Shown in pieces: positions 34,097-45,169 of a stretch of DNA of 64,000 nt (within the stretch, counting starts at the first letter, position 1; each line of letters opens with the position of its first letter). The position numbers and the translations under genes were made by a program. Origin of the DNA: Plenodomus lindquistii (lineage: Eukaryota; Ascomycota; Dothideomycetes; Pleosporales; Leptosphaeriaceae); contig JANUWI010000004.1 in the NCBI GenBank assembly GCA_025504975.1, forward strand, positions 2,480,001-2,544,000. Direction: 5' to 3'. Under the pieces are notes generated by a model. The model worked only from the letters and a program-made list of their open reading frames with translations. It did no database searches and was not told the origin of the DNA.

Positions 34097-35113
34097 CCTG
34101 AGTAACGAGAAGCTCGGCATTCTTCTTCTTTCACGATCATGGCAGAAATTTGTTCATCAGAGCCTTGCCAGTATAGCGGGCAAACAGGAAGGAATGGCCT
34201 TCATTAGCATTTACGATCTGCATCTGGGTGGCGTTTAGGAGTACCCACCCATCATCGGTGTTCCTCGGGTGTCTTTGGAATGGGTCCATCAGGCCGGCAA
34301 TCGGCAAGGAGTTTTATGCGTGTGCACACTCGGGATACACAACGCTGGGCATGATTTGCTTTTCTGTGCGTACATGTAATTTAGTATTGCTGCGCTTGTT
34401 GTAGCAATCACCAGGTTCCAATGCGACAATGTTACTGTACCTCAACATGATGGCCTTCTTTTGACTCGACGTTGATGTCCCATTTAGAGTTATTTATGCT
34501 TATCTCGACGCATAGCCGCTAAGCGAGACACCTGCCCTATCCTCTCCCCGGCTCCAACGTCACAGGCTGAAAGATACTTTGCGCATTTACCACAACACCC
34601 CTGCTATCAAACCCCAACCCACCTTTGATAGTAGAGTGACATATCTCACCTCCAACTTCCTCTTGGCAACCGCCCGTTATCGTGCCACCAGGGCGGGAAA
34701 AGCACCCCAAGCACTGCAGACAAGCAACAGCGTATGACAGACAAGAATCTCACAGACCTTCCTGTTTTGGCAACAGAAGATGTACATCACTTGCCATGGT
34801 CTCGGGGATAAACGCCAAACTGCGCGCCAAAAGATACCCCGCGTGTAACGGCAGATGGGGTACACCTACATGGTGATAGGACGCTTATCACTCGACGTCA
34901 ACGGCGCGGGCTCCGAAGCGGCGTTATCGGGGTGTGAGAGGTATGTATGAGGAGGTAGCTAGGCCGGTGTCGTTCTCGCGTGATCTGGTACTCTACGCGT
35001 CATTGTGAATATTTTCGACGCACGAGGTTTTGTGAGAGGATACATTACGCCTCGCGATAAAAGACGATAGGATTCTCTGGACCGAAAAACACCCAGACAC
35101 CGTATTCGCGACA
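34097..35113. other. intergenic, no gene seen
   Basis: One kb between two plus-strand genes; holds the presumed 3' UTR of the Pac2-like gene and the promoter of the transporter. Confidence 0.5.
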
Positions 35114-37047
35114 ATGGCGGCCGCGACGGAGCATTCGCACCCAGCCACGACTGTGGAGAAGAACCCCGTCGTCACAGACGATGCGTCAACCACCGTGTTA
35201 CCGAAAAGCATAAGCGATAAATTGCTCAAACACTCACACGATGCGGATACAGCGCTCAAAGCTTTTGAAGGGCTAGACGGGCAGGTCATTGAATTGACAG
35301 AGGAGAAGAGTAAAGCGCTGTTAAGGAAGATTGATTGGCATTTGATGCCTGTACGTTGTCCTCTATTAACCACAACCCTGAACCATTGAGAGACACAACT
35401 GATGTTTATGTGTGAGTGAAAAGATCATGTGTATAGTCTACGGACTCAACTACCTTGACAAGACTACGCTCAGCTACGCCAGCGTCATGGGACTCAAACT
35501 GCCTCCTTCGTCCGATCCGCTGAAATCCGGGATTAATCTTGTCGGAGACCAGTATTTGTGGCTGGGCAGTATGTTTTATTTTGGATATATTGCTTGGGAG
35601 TATCCTACTACGCGGTTGCTTCAGATTCTGCCGTTGGGGAAATACTGTAAGCGCGGCTTAAATTCCAACTTCGCAGTAGTACGGAGATGGGTGACAATAA
35701 GTAAATCCGACTGATATATCTAAACAGCCGCCATCAACATCATAATGTGGGGCCTCGTCCTCTCCTGCTTCGCCGCCGTCGAAAACTTCGCCGGCGCAGT
35801 CGCCATCCGCTTTTTCCTCGGCGTCTTCGAATCCGCCGTAACCCCCGGTTTCGCCCTCTTCACCTCACAGTGGTACACCAAGAAAGAGCAAGGCTCCCGC
35901 ACAGCAATCTGGTTCTCTTTCAACGGGTGGGCGCAAATATTCGGCGGACTGGTGGCGTACGGCATTGCAGTGGGCTGCAGAAAGAGCGGGACGACGATTG
36001 AGCCGTGGAAGATTGTGTTTCTGGTTACAGGGCTGTTGACATCGGCTGTTGGGTTTGTCTTCTTGTGGATTATGCCGGATAATCAGCTTAACTGTCGGTG
36101 GTTGAGTAAGGAAGATAGGGTGTTGGCGATTGAGCGGATAAGGATTAATGCGCAGGGAGTCGGGAACAAACATTTCAAAATGTATCAGCTCAAGGAGGCG
36201 TTGCTCGATCCGTTGAGTTGGGCTTTCTTCTTTTACGCGCTGATTGCGGATATTCCTAATGGTATGTTTTGATCCCCTTCCTGTCCTATCCTATCCTTTC
36301 ACACCCTTGTTGATAGAATAGAAGAATGCGAGGGCTAACAATACAAAAACAGGCGGTATATCAAACTTCTTCTCCCAACTCATTGTAGGCTTCGGCTACA
36401 CGCCCGAAGAATCCCTCCTGTACGGCACCCCCGGCGGCGCTGTCGAAGTTGTCTTCCTCATAGCCTGCGGCTGGGCCGGGGATAAATACGGATACAGGAT
36501 TCTCATCTCCATGATTGGACTATGCACCGCAATCATCGGGATGCTGCTCATTGTCGCATTGCCGCTGAGTAATAACAGCGGGCGACTGGCGGGATACTAC
36601 CTCACGCAAGCTAGTCCGACGCCGTTTGTCGCGTTGCTGAGTTTGATATCGAGCAATGTGGCGGGGTATACGAAGAAGACTACTGTTGCGGCGATGTATC
36701 TTATTGGGTATTGTGCTGGGAATATTATTGGTATGTTTGTCCCTTTTACACACCCAATCACTCATTCACTCATACATGCAAAACTTAAACTAATCGAACT
36801 CTCTACACGAATAGGACCCCAAACCTTCCGCCCAGAAGACGCACCACGCTATGTCCCCGCAGAAGTCACAATCATTGTCTGCTGGGGCGTTTGTCTCGCC
36901 ATTCTCGCATTCATCCATGTCTACTGCGTGTGGCAGAATAAGAAGAAGGCGGCGCTTCGTGCCGCGCCGGAATATGTAAGGCTGGAGAATCAGGAGTGGT
37001 TGGATTTGACGGATCGCGAGAATCCGGAGTTTGTGTATACGGTTTAG
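35114..37047 (+). CDS. MFS permease, anion:cation symporter (Dal5/Tna1-like)
   Basis: Five exons: 35114-35350, 35424-35646, 35728-36261, 36353-36730, 36815-37047; 534 aa. All junctions fit GT-AG and restore frame. A hydrophilic N-terminus of about 80 residues precedes about 12 transmembrane segments. YGLNYLDKTTLSYASVMGL (TM1), WEYPTTRLLQILPLGKY, RFFLGVFESAVTPGF (TM4) and WYTKKEQGSRTAIWFSFNGWAQ are hallmarks of the anion:cation symporter family, which takes up allantoate, nicotinate, pantothenate, biotin precursors and similar organic anions at the plasma membrane. Substrate cannot be deduced. The C-tail is cytosolic and acidic. Confidence 0.92.
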
Positions 37048-37355
37048 TGTGTGTGTGGTGTGGTGGCTAGTGTGTGGGGGTGGGTTGGAAGGTGGATTTT
37101 TGAGAAGAGAAGGAAGACTGAAATGCTGGTTTGCTGGGGGAATTGCGGAAGCGGTCATGTATTCGGAAGTGTGGTGATGCGTCGCTAGCAGACAACCATG
37201 TATCTGTATTAGATTACCCAAGAATCATATCTTCACGACGGTCCATAGCTTGAGGATGCCCGTTCTTGTACATAAGTCACGCGCTGCCAAGGCCGACCCG
37301 GATAGACGCACCTCCCAACACCATCTCTCCCTCTACCCTGCACAATTACACAAAC
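37048..37355. other. intergenic, no gene seen
   Basis: About 300 bp between the transporter stop and the kinase-like ATG; GT-rich at the start. Nothing else is evident. Confidence 0.4.
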
Positions 37356-38568
37356 ATGTTTGAAACAAGAATCAACAACGCAGCCTCTCCTCCTCTCCCC
37401 CTCATCGGATCTTCAGGCCGTCGCTACATCTTCAACAAGCTAATCCAACAACGCCCACATACAGGCCGTGTATGGCAAGCATTGTCCGAGCACCTTATGG
37501 ATCCCAACATCCTTTACCACTCTTGCTAACAGTGCAGTAGATGCGGTAGCATTCAACACGTATTAAGATCCATACCCGTTGATATATTCTCATCCTTTAA
37601 TGAGGACATTCGACACAGACTCCCTCCCATCACCGTATATACGGCGTCCAGGGGACAATGTACCCTCGCAGCGAATACTGGTGTATGAATACCTCAAAGA
37701 TGATTTTATGCATCTTGTGAGAAGAGGAGTCTCGATGCAGACCCGTAAGCAAATCCTCAAATCGGCGTTACAGGGCATTGCGGATTTGCATGATTGGGAT
37801 ATCGTACATTTAGGTACGTCATATCGGGCGTAAACTCTCTCTCTCTCTCTCTCTCTCTCTATTTTCGATAATATATCGAGTCTGATAACAAACGACAGAT
37901 ATCAAACCAGACAACATGCTGATACATCACCACAACTATGAAACCAACATCACCATTGAAAAAGTGCAAATCTCAGATTTGGAAAACGCAGCACATGTCC
38001 CCAAACACTGCTGTATCAAAGGTATGCTCGCCGGTAACGACAACTGGTGTAGTCCAGAACGCCATTTCAAAGGTGAACTAAATAAGCCGACGGATGTGTT
38101 TTCTTTTGGGTTGGTGTTACGTCCTTTTTGCCTTTTTTGAGCTGGGCTAGACTCCAGTACTGATACTAATAGTATGTACAGTGCATCTACGCCATGCTAA
38201 ATCGCGTGATTCTTGGCCCAGACGAAGACTTCCACAAACACGAGCACGCCGGCGTGTTCCCTGCTTTCGTACGCCTGCAACGACAAGTGTCATATTTTGG
38301 AGATGAAGAAGGAGTGAGAGGGTTGATGAGGCATGTTGGAGATGAAGAGATTAATTGTCAGCTGCTCCGCGATTTTTGGGATGAGAGGGGGGAGGATTGG
38401 CATGCATATGTGCCGTTTGGGAAGTGGGCGGATGTGAAGGATAAGGCGTTCAAGGATTTGGTAAGGGGTTTGTGTGGATTGGACCCTGCGAGGAGACTTA
38501 CGGCACAGGAGGCGTTGGGGCATGAGTGGTTTGATGGGGTGGGAATGGTGGAAAGCCCTGGTAAATGA
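37356..38568 (+). pseudogene. kinase-like gene with a frameshift in the N-lobe
   Basis: Best model: 37356-37483, 37541-37813 (interrupted), 37899-38113, 38182-38568. The protein opens like a kinase fold (LIGSSGRRYIFNKLIQ). Removing a 57-nt intron (donor GTCCGA, weak; acceptor TAG at 37540) bypasses an in-frame TAA and gives GRVWQALCGSIQHVLRSIP, whose Arg sits where the beta3 VLK lysine belongs. The frame then breaks at 37618-37629 (CTCCCTCCC): skipping one base restores PSPYIRRPGDNVPSQRILVYEYL. Downstream parts are well kept: HLDIKPDN (catalytic loop), DLENAA in place of DFG, SPERHFKGELNKPTDVFSFG, and a C-lobe ending in the LTAQEALGHEWF block. A sequencing error in the C run is the main alternative. 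Confidence 0.7.
37835..37860. repeat. (CT)13 microsatellite inside an intron
   Basis: Perfect CT dinucleotide tract within the intron (37814-37898) of the kinase-like gene. Length variation here would alter the polypyrimidine region. Confidence 0.9.
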
Positions 38569-38738
38569 CATTGGTTACTTGTTGCGAGCGTAGATGCATG
38601 CCGTGGATAGTAAGACTCGGTCTACAACGCCGAGCCCGTATAGTGCGGCCTGTGCAAGTAGTGAATTGAATTTGAATTTGAATGGATTGGGTATCTTTGC
38701 ACACATGCTTTCTAGGTAGATCATCACACCTGCTCACC

Positions 38739-39626
38739 TCACCGCAGTCCTGATATGTCTCTTGACATGGATTGTACGCGGCTCTCGAGCTCTCGCTTCT
38801 TCTTCTCGAGTTGCTTCATTTCTTCCTCTTCTCGCCGCAGGTCTTCTTCTGTCATGGGGGCTTCGATTGGAACTTGTTCTTCCATCTCGTCGGGCTCGTC
38901 GTCTATGAAGTCGCGATTTCGGTTGAGGCGACTGAGCTGTGTTGTTTGTTCTGCGAGCCTGCCTTCGTAGTAGTCGAGTGAGGCTGCGACTTGGGCGTGT
39001 CGTTGGCGCAGGGAAGCGATTTTGTCGTGTGCGCCTGGGATGGGGCTGTGAGAGTCAGTCTTGCATCTTCTACATGATGAGACTACTGCATACTACACGC
39101 CTAACAGCTTTTCGGCACCTTCCAACAGAGACTCGACATCCACCTCGTTCTTGTTGGTCCCGTCATATGTCCTGTAGCCGAGGCCGGAGCCTGCGCCTCC
39201 ACCGCCTCCCCGCCGTATCTTCTCGACCAGTTCGTTGCCCAGGACTGCTGCGACGGCGGTGTTTCTTCGGGGCGCTCTCACGGCATTTGCGCCTCCTCCT
39301 GATGTGCTGGCGCCTGCGCCATTGGCGTTGAAGATAGTGTTGCGCCTGTTGGCAGCTACCGAGGGCTCTGCATGCTTGAGGGCGGCTGGCGGGGGCGGAA
39401 CCGAGAAGAGAGCGCGCTCATGAAGCTCAGTATCGCGAATCAGACTGGTGATGTCGTGGTTTTGGAGCAACGCGTTTGTGAAGATCTTGGGCGGGGCGAA
39501 TCTGGAGCATGTTCAGATGGAATCTTTTGTGTGTATCAGTCAGCCAACGTACGGCAATTGTGCGATTGAGGCGGCGCAAAAGGAGATTTGCTCGAGGTGG
39601 GCATCGAGGAGCGTCATGACGGACAT
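38739..39626 (-). CDS. SPC34: DASH/Dam1 complex subunit Spc34
   Basis: Three exons: 39626-39553, 39501-39097, 39045-38739; 261 aa. Spc34 is part of the ten-protein DASH ring that couples kinetochores to spindle microtubules. Seen: the family start MTLLDAHLEQISFCAASIAQLPFAPPKIFTNALL, then HDITSLIRDTELHERALFSVPPP, a Gly/Ser/Arg-rich middle, and a C-terminal coiled coil (about 170-255; REEEEMKQLEKKKRELESR). Splicing restores LPFAPPKIF and LLGVPIPGAHDKI. An ATG three codons downstream (39617) is an alternative start. Divergent to RPN3 with about 270 bp between start codons. I give the key motif positions rather than full sequence. Confidence 0.93.
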
Positions 39627-39896
39627 GGGACTTGTGTATGATTCGTCGTGGATGAGGATGTCGCGGGGGTAAACAACGTCCGATCCACGCGCACGGACAG
39701 GGTCGTCGCGCCAAGCCATGGCGGCTCATGGCAGCTGGCTGGAGCTCCTCTACGTACCGCCCTCACCACCAAAGCAACAAAGCAACCCACGCCCGCCATC
39801 GCCATCGCGCCCTATCACGCCTCCCCCGCCCCCAACCCCTCCCACCTTCCTCCCACCTTCCTCCCACGACCCGCGGACACGGCAAGAGCGACCATT
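39627..39896. promoter_or_regulatory. shared promoter of SPC34 and RPN3
   Basis: The two divergent start codons are separated by 270 bp, C/A-rich on the plus strand from 39760 onward, with no gene between. The stretch must hold both promoters and both 5' leaders. No TATA box is seen. Confidence 0.6.
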
Positions 39897-41631
39897 ATGG
39901 CGGACAGCATGGAAGGCGTCGTCACCGAGGGCGAACAGCCCCAGACGGAGAACGTCGAGCAAAAGGCCATTGCTGGTACGTACTGTCTAGTCACCACGCA
40001 GCCATGCCCTTCACCTCCAAATGCCCCTGCAGCCACTGCACGGCATCCTCGTCGGACCGCAGAATGTGCCCCAATCACATGATTGCCACAGACATGGCGT
40101 CGTGCAAGTATCTTGCCCAGCGTGCTGATCCCACGGCCATAGACATCCGCAGCAACTTCATCCTGCTCGAGCGCGCCGTCGCCCAGTTCGACACGCGCTT
40201 CACTCTGCGCGCCCTGCGCTCCATATCGTCGCTCCGCAAGCGCCTCACCGACCGCGTGCTATGCTCCGTCATCATCCTGACATACTCGCCCAACAACGCC
40301 ACCGCCCGCACCTTCATCGAGTACATTGGCATGGATGGCGAGGCCATACAGAGCGTCGTCTCGCAGTACAAGGAGGAGGTGCAACTTAACAAGAACAACA
40401 CCAAGGAGCCCCTGCCAGAGGTCGACGTCTACATAGCCATCCTGATCCAGGTATGTTTGTCAGCAGCGGGGGGACCATGGAGTGTAGCTGACAGTCGCAG
40501 GTCTATCTTTTCGACACAAAGGAATACGACGAGGGTGCCGAGTTCTCCGAGAAGCTGGTCGACAAGATCCGCGGCTTGAACAGGCGGACGCTCGACTCGC
40601 TCGCAGCCAAGGCCTACTTCTACTATGCCCTCTTCCACGAGGAAATGGACCCCAAGCCCCCGTCCAAGCAGTCGCCCGTCATCAGCCTGCGTGGAAAGCT
40701 GCTTGCTGCCCTGCGCAGTGCTGTCCTCCGCAAAGACACCGACACCCAATCATCCGTCACAACTCTGCTCCTCCGCAACTACATCTCCACCGCCGACATC
40801 ACACAAGCCGATCTCCTCGTCGCCCAGACGCAGTTCCCCGCAACCGCCCCTAACAATCAGGTCGCTAGGTATCTCTTCTACCTCGGTCGCATAAGAGCTA
40901 TCCAGCTGTCCTACACCGAGGCACACGAGCACCTCATCAGCGCCACGCGCAAGTCGCCCTCTGCACATGTCGCAACAGGCTTCTACCAGGCCTCTATGAA
41001 GCTGTTGATCGTCGTCGAGCTACTCATGGGTGACATACCCGAACGCGACGTCTTCAGCCAGCCCCGCCTTGAGCGCGCTCTGGAGCCATACTTCCGCCTG
41101 GTGCAGGCCGTCCGCGTTGGTGATCTTCAGGGATTCCTAAAGGTTGTCCAGTCCTATGCGACCACCTTCCAGCGCGATGGCACATACACACTCATCCTCC
41201 GCCTACGACAAAATGTCATCAAGACCGGCATTCGCATGTTGTCGCTGTCCTACTCCCGCATCTCCCTTCGCGATATTTGCATTCGCCTGGGTCTTGAGAG
41301 CGAGGAGTCGGCCGAGTACATTGTTGCAAAGGCCATTCGCGATGGCGTCATAGAGGCCTCGATTGACCACGAGAAGGGGTTCATGCAGACCAAAGTGGCT
41401 GGAGACATCTACGCGACCCGCGAGCCCGGTGAGGCATTCCACGAGCGCATTCGCGCTTGCTTGACCCTCCACGATGAATGTGTCAAGGCGATGAGATACC
41501 CCATGAACCAGCACCGTCTGGAGTTGAAGAATGCCCAGGACGCTCGTGAACGGGAGCGGGAGCTTGCCAAGGAGATTCAAGAGGGCGATATTGATGATGA
41601 CGATGCGGGTGGGGAATTTGACGGCCTATAG
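39897..41631 (+). CDS. RPN3: 26S proteasome regulatory subunit Rpn3
   Basis: Three exons: 39897-39975, 40092-40450, 40501-41631; 522 aa, matching yeast Rpn3 (523). Rpn3/PSMD3 is a PCI-domain subunit of the 19S lid. Seen: LLERAVAQFDTRFTLRALRS, the RGLNRRTLDSLAAKAYFYY block, ARYLFYLGRIRAIQLSYTEA, the PCI winged-helix region (SYSRISLRDICIRLGLES...AEYIVAKAIRDGVIEA) and the acidic C-terminus. Exon 1 is a variable acidic N-terminus; its splice into DMASCKYLAQ is the least certain junction, though phase fits. Essential housekeeping gene, nucleus and cytosol. Confidence 0.95.
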
Positions 41632-42082
41632 AGGCTCGATGCTGTAGTAGGCTCTGCCTGTAGCCGCTGTAATAGGACTACATTCATAGGCACGTTAAAG
41701 GGTGAGGAGGAACCATCATAATGATGCATGAATAAATAACAAGTGATACGAAGAGATGATTCACCACACCTGCATCGTGAGACAGTTCGTTGGTGTCTAA
41801 AATGGTTCTCAACTCGTTCGGTAAAAGGACCCACAACCTTGCGCACATCCCACCCGCGTCTTAGCCCGATACAGCAACCTCCGTGAATTAGCCTCCGCAC
41901 CTTAATCCAGCTCCCCGCATCCGCGCGTCAACCTCACCTCAAAACGCGACAACGTCATAACAACCAAACTTTGCCCTTTCACTCCATCCACCTCTCGCCC
42001 AACCATGCTCGAATTGCCGTCACCATGTACGTTATGAAATCCAGTGTTCTACAAACATTGAAGTGTCTGTGTGTCTGCGTGT
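41632..42082. other. intergenic with possible 5' exon
   Basis: Spacer between two plus-strand genes. An ATG at 42005 opens MLELPSP, a start I associate with this ankyrin family, and could be an upstream exon joined by a donor near 42030; the only phase-compatible donor I found is weak (GTTATG). Confidence 0.4.
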
Positions 42083-43154
42083 ATGAGTGTTAATACCAAC
42101 AGGATCGACGTATCCCGGCGTCTGCGGCGCGCCATCTTGCTCAATGACCTGCCGCTCGTCAAGCGCATATTAAGGAATAACCCGTCGTACTTGCGCAACC
42201 CGGATTTTGAGGATAAGAGTAATACGAGCTTGCATCTTGCGGCTATGTACGGGTGTACAGGGATTGTGGTACGTCTATTCCTCACCACCTCCAAACCAGT
42301 CTTCCATGCTGTAAGCTATTTTACACTGTGCCACGTATTAATATATGACCTCATAGGAACACCTAATCTCCCTCTCGCACGACGCCGACCTCATCTCCCT
42401 CAACAACGACGCCTCCACTCCCCTCATGCTCGCCTCCTCCCACTCCCGCGAAGAAACCGGCGTCCTCCTCGCCCGCACATTCCCCTCCTCAATCCCCATG
42501 CGCAACAAATTCGGCCTCGACGCACTCATGCTCTCCGCATCTTCCGGCTCCGGAACCTCACACCTCATGCCCACGCTCATAACCCTGTGTCCCGATCTCC
42601 TCACCGCAGCCGACGACAAAGGAAATACAGCGCTACACCACGCGTCTGCGGCAGGGGAGCTGAAAGCGCTACGGATGTTGCTGAGCTATGGTGCTGATCC
42701 GTTGCGCGTTAATCATGGGAATTGGACGGCGGTACATTATAGTGCGTCTTTGCAGGCGGAGACGTATGTTAAGGGGTTGATTATTGAGAGGGAGAAGGTT
42801 AGGGCGGAAGGGAAGAGGGTTGCTGCTGCTGCGGTGGTGGAGGGGAGGGAGAGGGAGAGGGATGGGGTGAGGGAGAGGGAAAGGGAGAAGGAGGTTGCAA
42901 GGGTTATTAAGGGGGTGGCGAGGACGAAGGGGTTGGTTAGGTTGGTTACGGATACGGAGGAGGAGGGTGCTGCGGGGGGAGATGGGAGGCAGAGAGCTAG
43001 GGATGATGCGGTGGCTACGGGGTTGCCGGCGCCGGGGATGGAGTGGAGTCCTGTTGATGATCGGAGGAGGGCTATGACGCCTACGGAAGGGAGGGGATGG
43101 ACGTTTACACCCGAGGGCATGAGGCCGAGGGCTGAGACGAGGGAATCTATTTAA
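42083..43154 (+). CDS. ankyrin-repeat protein, Avo2-like (TORC2)
   Basis: Exons 42083-42268 and 42357-43154; 327 aa from the ATG at 42083. An upstream first exon beginning at 42005 is possible. Three to four ankyrin repeats: DVSRRLRRAILLNDLPLVKRIL, NTSLHLAAMYGCTGIVEHLI, NTALHHASAAGELKALRMLL and NWTAVHYSAS. The order RLRRAI...NDLPLVKRIL...NPDxEDKSNTSLHLAA and the final GNW repeat resemble yeast Avo2, a non-essential TORC2 subunit at the plasma membrane. Residues 190-245 are Arg/Glu-rich helix; the C-terminus carries MTPTEGRGWTFTPEG, with possible SP/TP phosphosites. The Avo2 call rests on motif resemblance only. Confidence 0.8.
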
Positions 43155-45169
43155 AGCCTAGACATTTTCCAGGAATCTTTGGTGTATGAGAGCGAGCGAC
43201 CGTTTCGGCGCATCTGTGGAGTTTCCCTGGCGTCTGGTGTAGAGATGAGGAAGTACATGATTGGAGATTTCAAGTTCGTACACAATAAATATATATCATT
43301 CTTGTTGCTAGAGCGAGTGTGCATCATATCTCCTCTTCCCCATCTTCTCCGCCCCTCCCCACCGCCCGTTCTTTCCTCTCTGACCAACAACCCAATCCAT
43401 CTCCCAGACTCATATCTTACATTCTCTCCTGCCCCTGATTCAAACACCAGTAATTGAATTCGCAGGCTGAGGGTGACATGTACAATACTCCCTGCATTCA
43501 CCTTTTATACCATATTTTCAGCTAAACGAGTAGTATCCGTATCCGTATCAGCATCAGTAGTATACACATGTACATCATAACAACATATAATTCAATTCAG
43601 CAAGCAGCGTGTAGTATGACAGGGACAGGGTAGGTCAAGGCGAGACTTGTGGTTGATACAATGGGAAGTGTGAGATTTAGGATTATCTGTCTGTGCTGTG
43701 TAGATAGGAGAAAGTGTTGGGGAGAGAGCTTGATTGGAGGGATGGTAGGTAGGTGAGATGGGCGTCTTGATAATACGTTAGACAGGGGAAAGAGGCGGGG
43801 GAGGCGGGGGACGGTTTGTGGAGATAGCAGACTAGGGTAAGCGCGAGAGAGCAAGTTTTGGAAAGGAGAATTTTGTAACTTTGCTAGCTTTTCATGTTCT
43901 AGGTTTGAAATTTTGATCGAGTGGTGTGTCGTGGATGAAAACTTTATGTGTAGGTTTAACTAAGCAGAGACGTAAAGTGGTGCAGTTATTATGATTACGC
44001 ATAATGGAATATGGGTATGCGAGCGATGGATCCAATTTAGTTAGTTAATGAGATGTGGCGTGGCGGGGAATGCAGTGTAATGTTTTTGAGGCTGTGTGTA
44101 TCGTAAATGGTGATACAATGTTAAGTATGCGACTAATGTGGCTGAGAGACTTGATAAAAAGTTTGTGTTTTTGAGAGGATATGATTATGAATTTGAAGGC
44201 GTGATAGGCGTGTCCCTTTAGATCGAAGACGAAGTTACTATTAAACTTACTAAACCCTAGTCGTTAGCGTCAGGCATCGTGCCCATAAGTACTCATTTAT
44301 TCGTGCTCAACGGTAATAATCGTTGATCACTCTCGTCCTGTTAGTGGCGTCGTCGGACGTCGTGCTCTGACAGTTAGAGATGACGGTGTTATTAAAAGCC
44401 AGGGAAAGTCGTAGGATAACAGTGATTTTGGATTAAGAAAGTGACTGACGAAGGAGCTCTTTGTTACTTTGCAACATCCTTTTCCCTTTGCGAGTCCTGG
44501 TGCGTAATTCAAACCGTTTCTGCGTCTTCTCAAGATGTACGACTAAAAGTGTCACGGAATTCCAACGCAGATCTTATGCAAGCATCGTTTGGCGAAGAAG
44601 TGGGGGTGTATATGCTAGCTCCTTCCGTTGTCGGTACATATGGTCAGCCGAGACTGTTGCTGGACGCATGTCAGACGCGAGTCCGCGGTGTCAAAGCCCA
44701 ATATCGTAGGCGAAGTATCACTTGAATCTTTGGGTTCGCTACCATTAATGGCTACTGGTGGGATTCTATAGACATATACGACTTCTTGGAATTTGAGGCA
44801 TGGCGGTGCAGGGTGGGTCATTTGTTCCCTCGAGCAATACGGGAGGATGCGCACACTTGCGGACCGCGTCCTCGTTAGTAGTGTCAACTTTAAAGAGAAG
44901 CAAGGCTGAGACAGTCCAAAGTGTTACGGCGGGGGTGGTGGTGTCAGTGGCATGTTGTGTCAGCGTTGATAGGTAACACATCTGAGTCCTGTCCCTCTTG
45001 GCCTATCAACGACGCCCTGTCGGATCTAAGCCACCACAGACATCCCGGACGCAGTTGTGGGCGTATATCGAACCATAAAAGGCGAGGATAATGCTCGTGC
45101 TTTGTCCTCCATTGTTACACTTGTGGTCTTGCCATCATCCCCGATCAGTTTTTCCATGTCACCTGCACC
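43155..45169. other. intergenic, no gene seen
   Basis: Two kb without a recognisable gene. The stretch 43,860-44,200 is relatively AT-rich. A plus-strand TATAAA-like context at 45,073-45,083 (CCATAAAAGG) may belong to the next gene. Confidence 0.5.
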
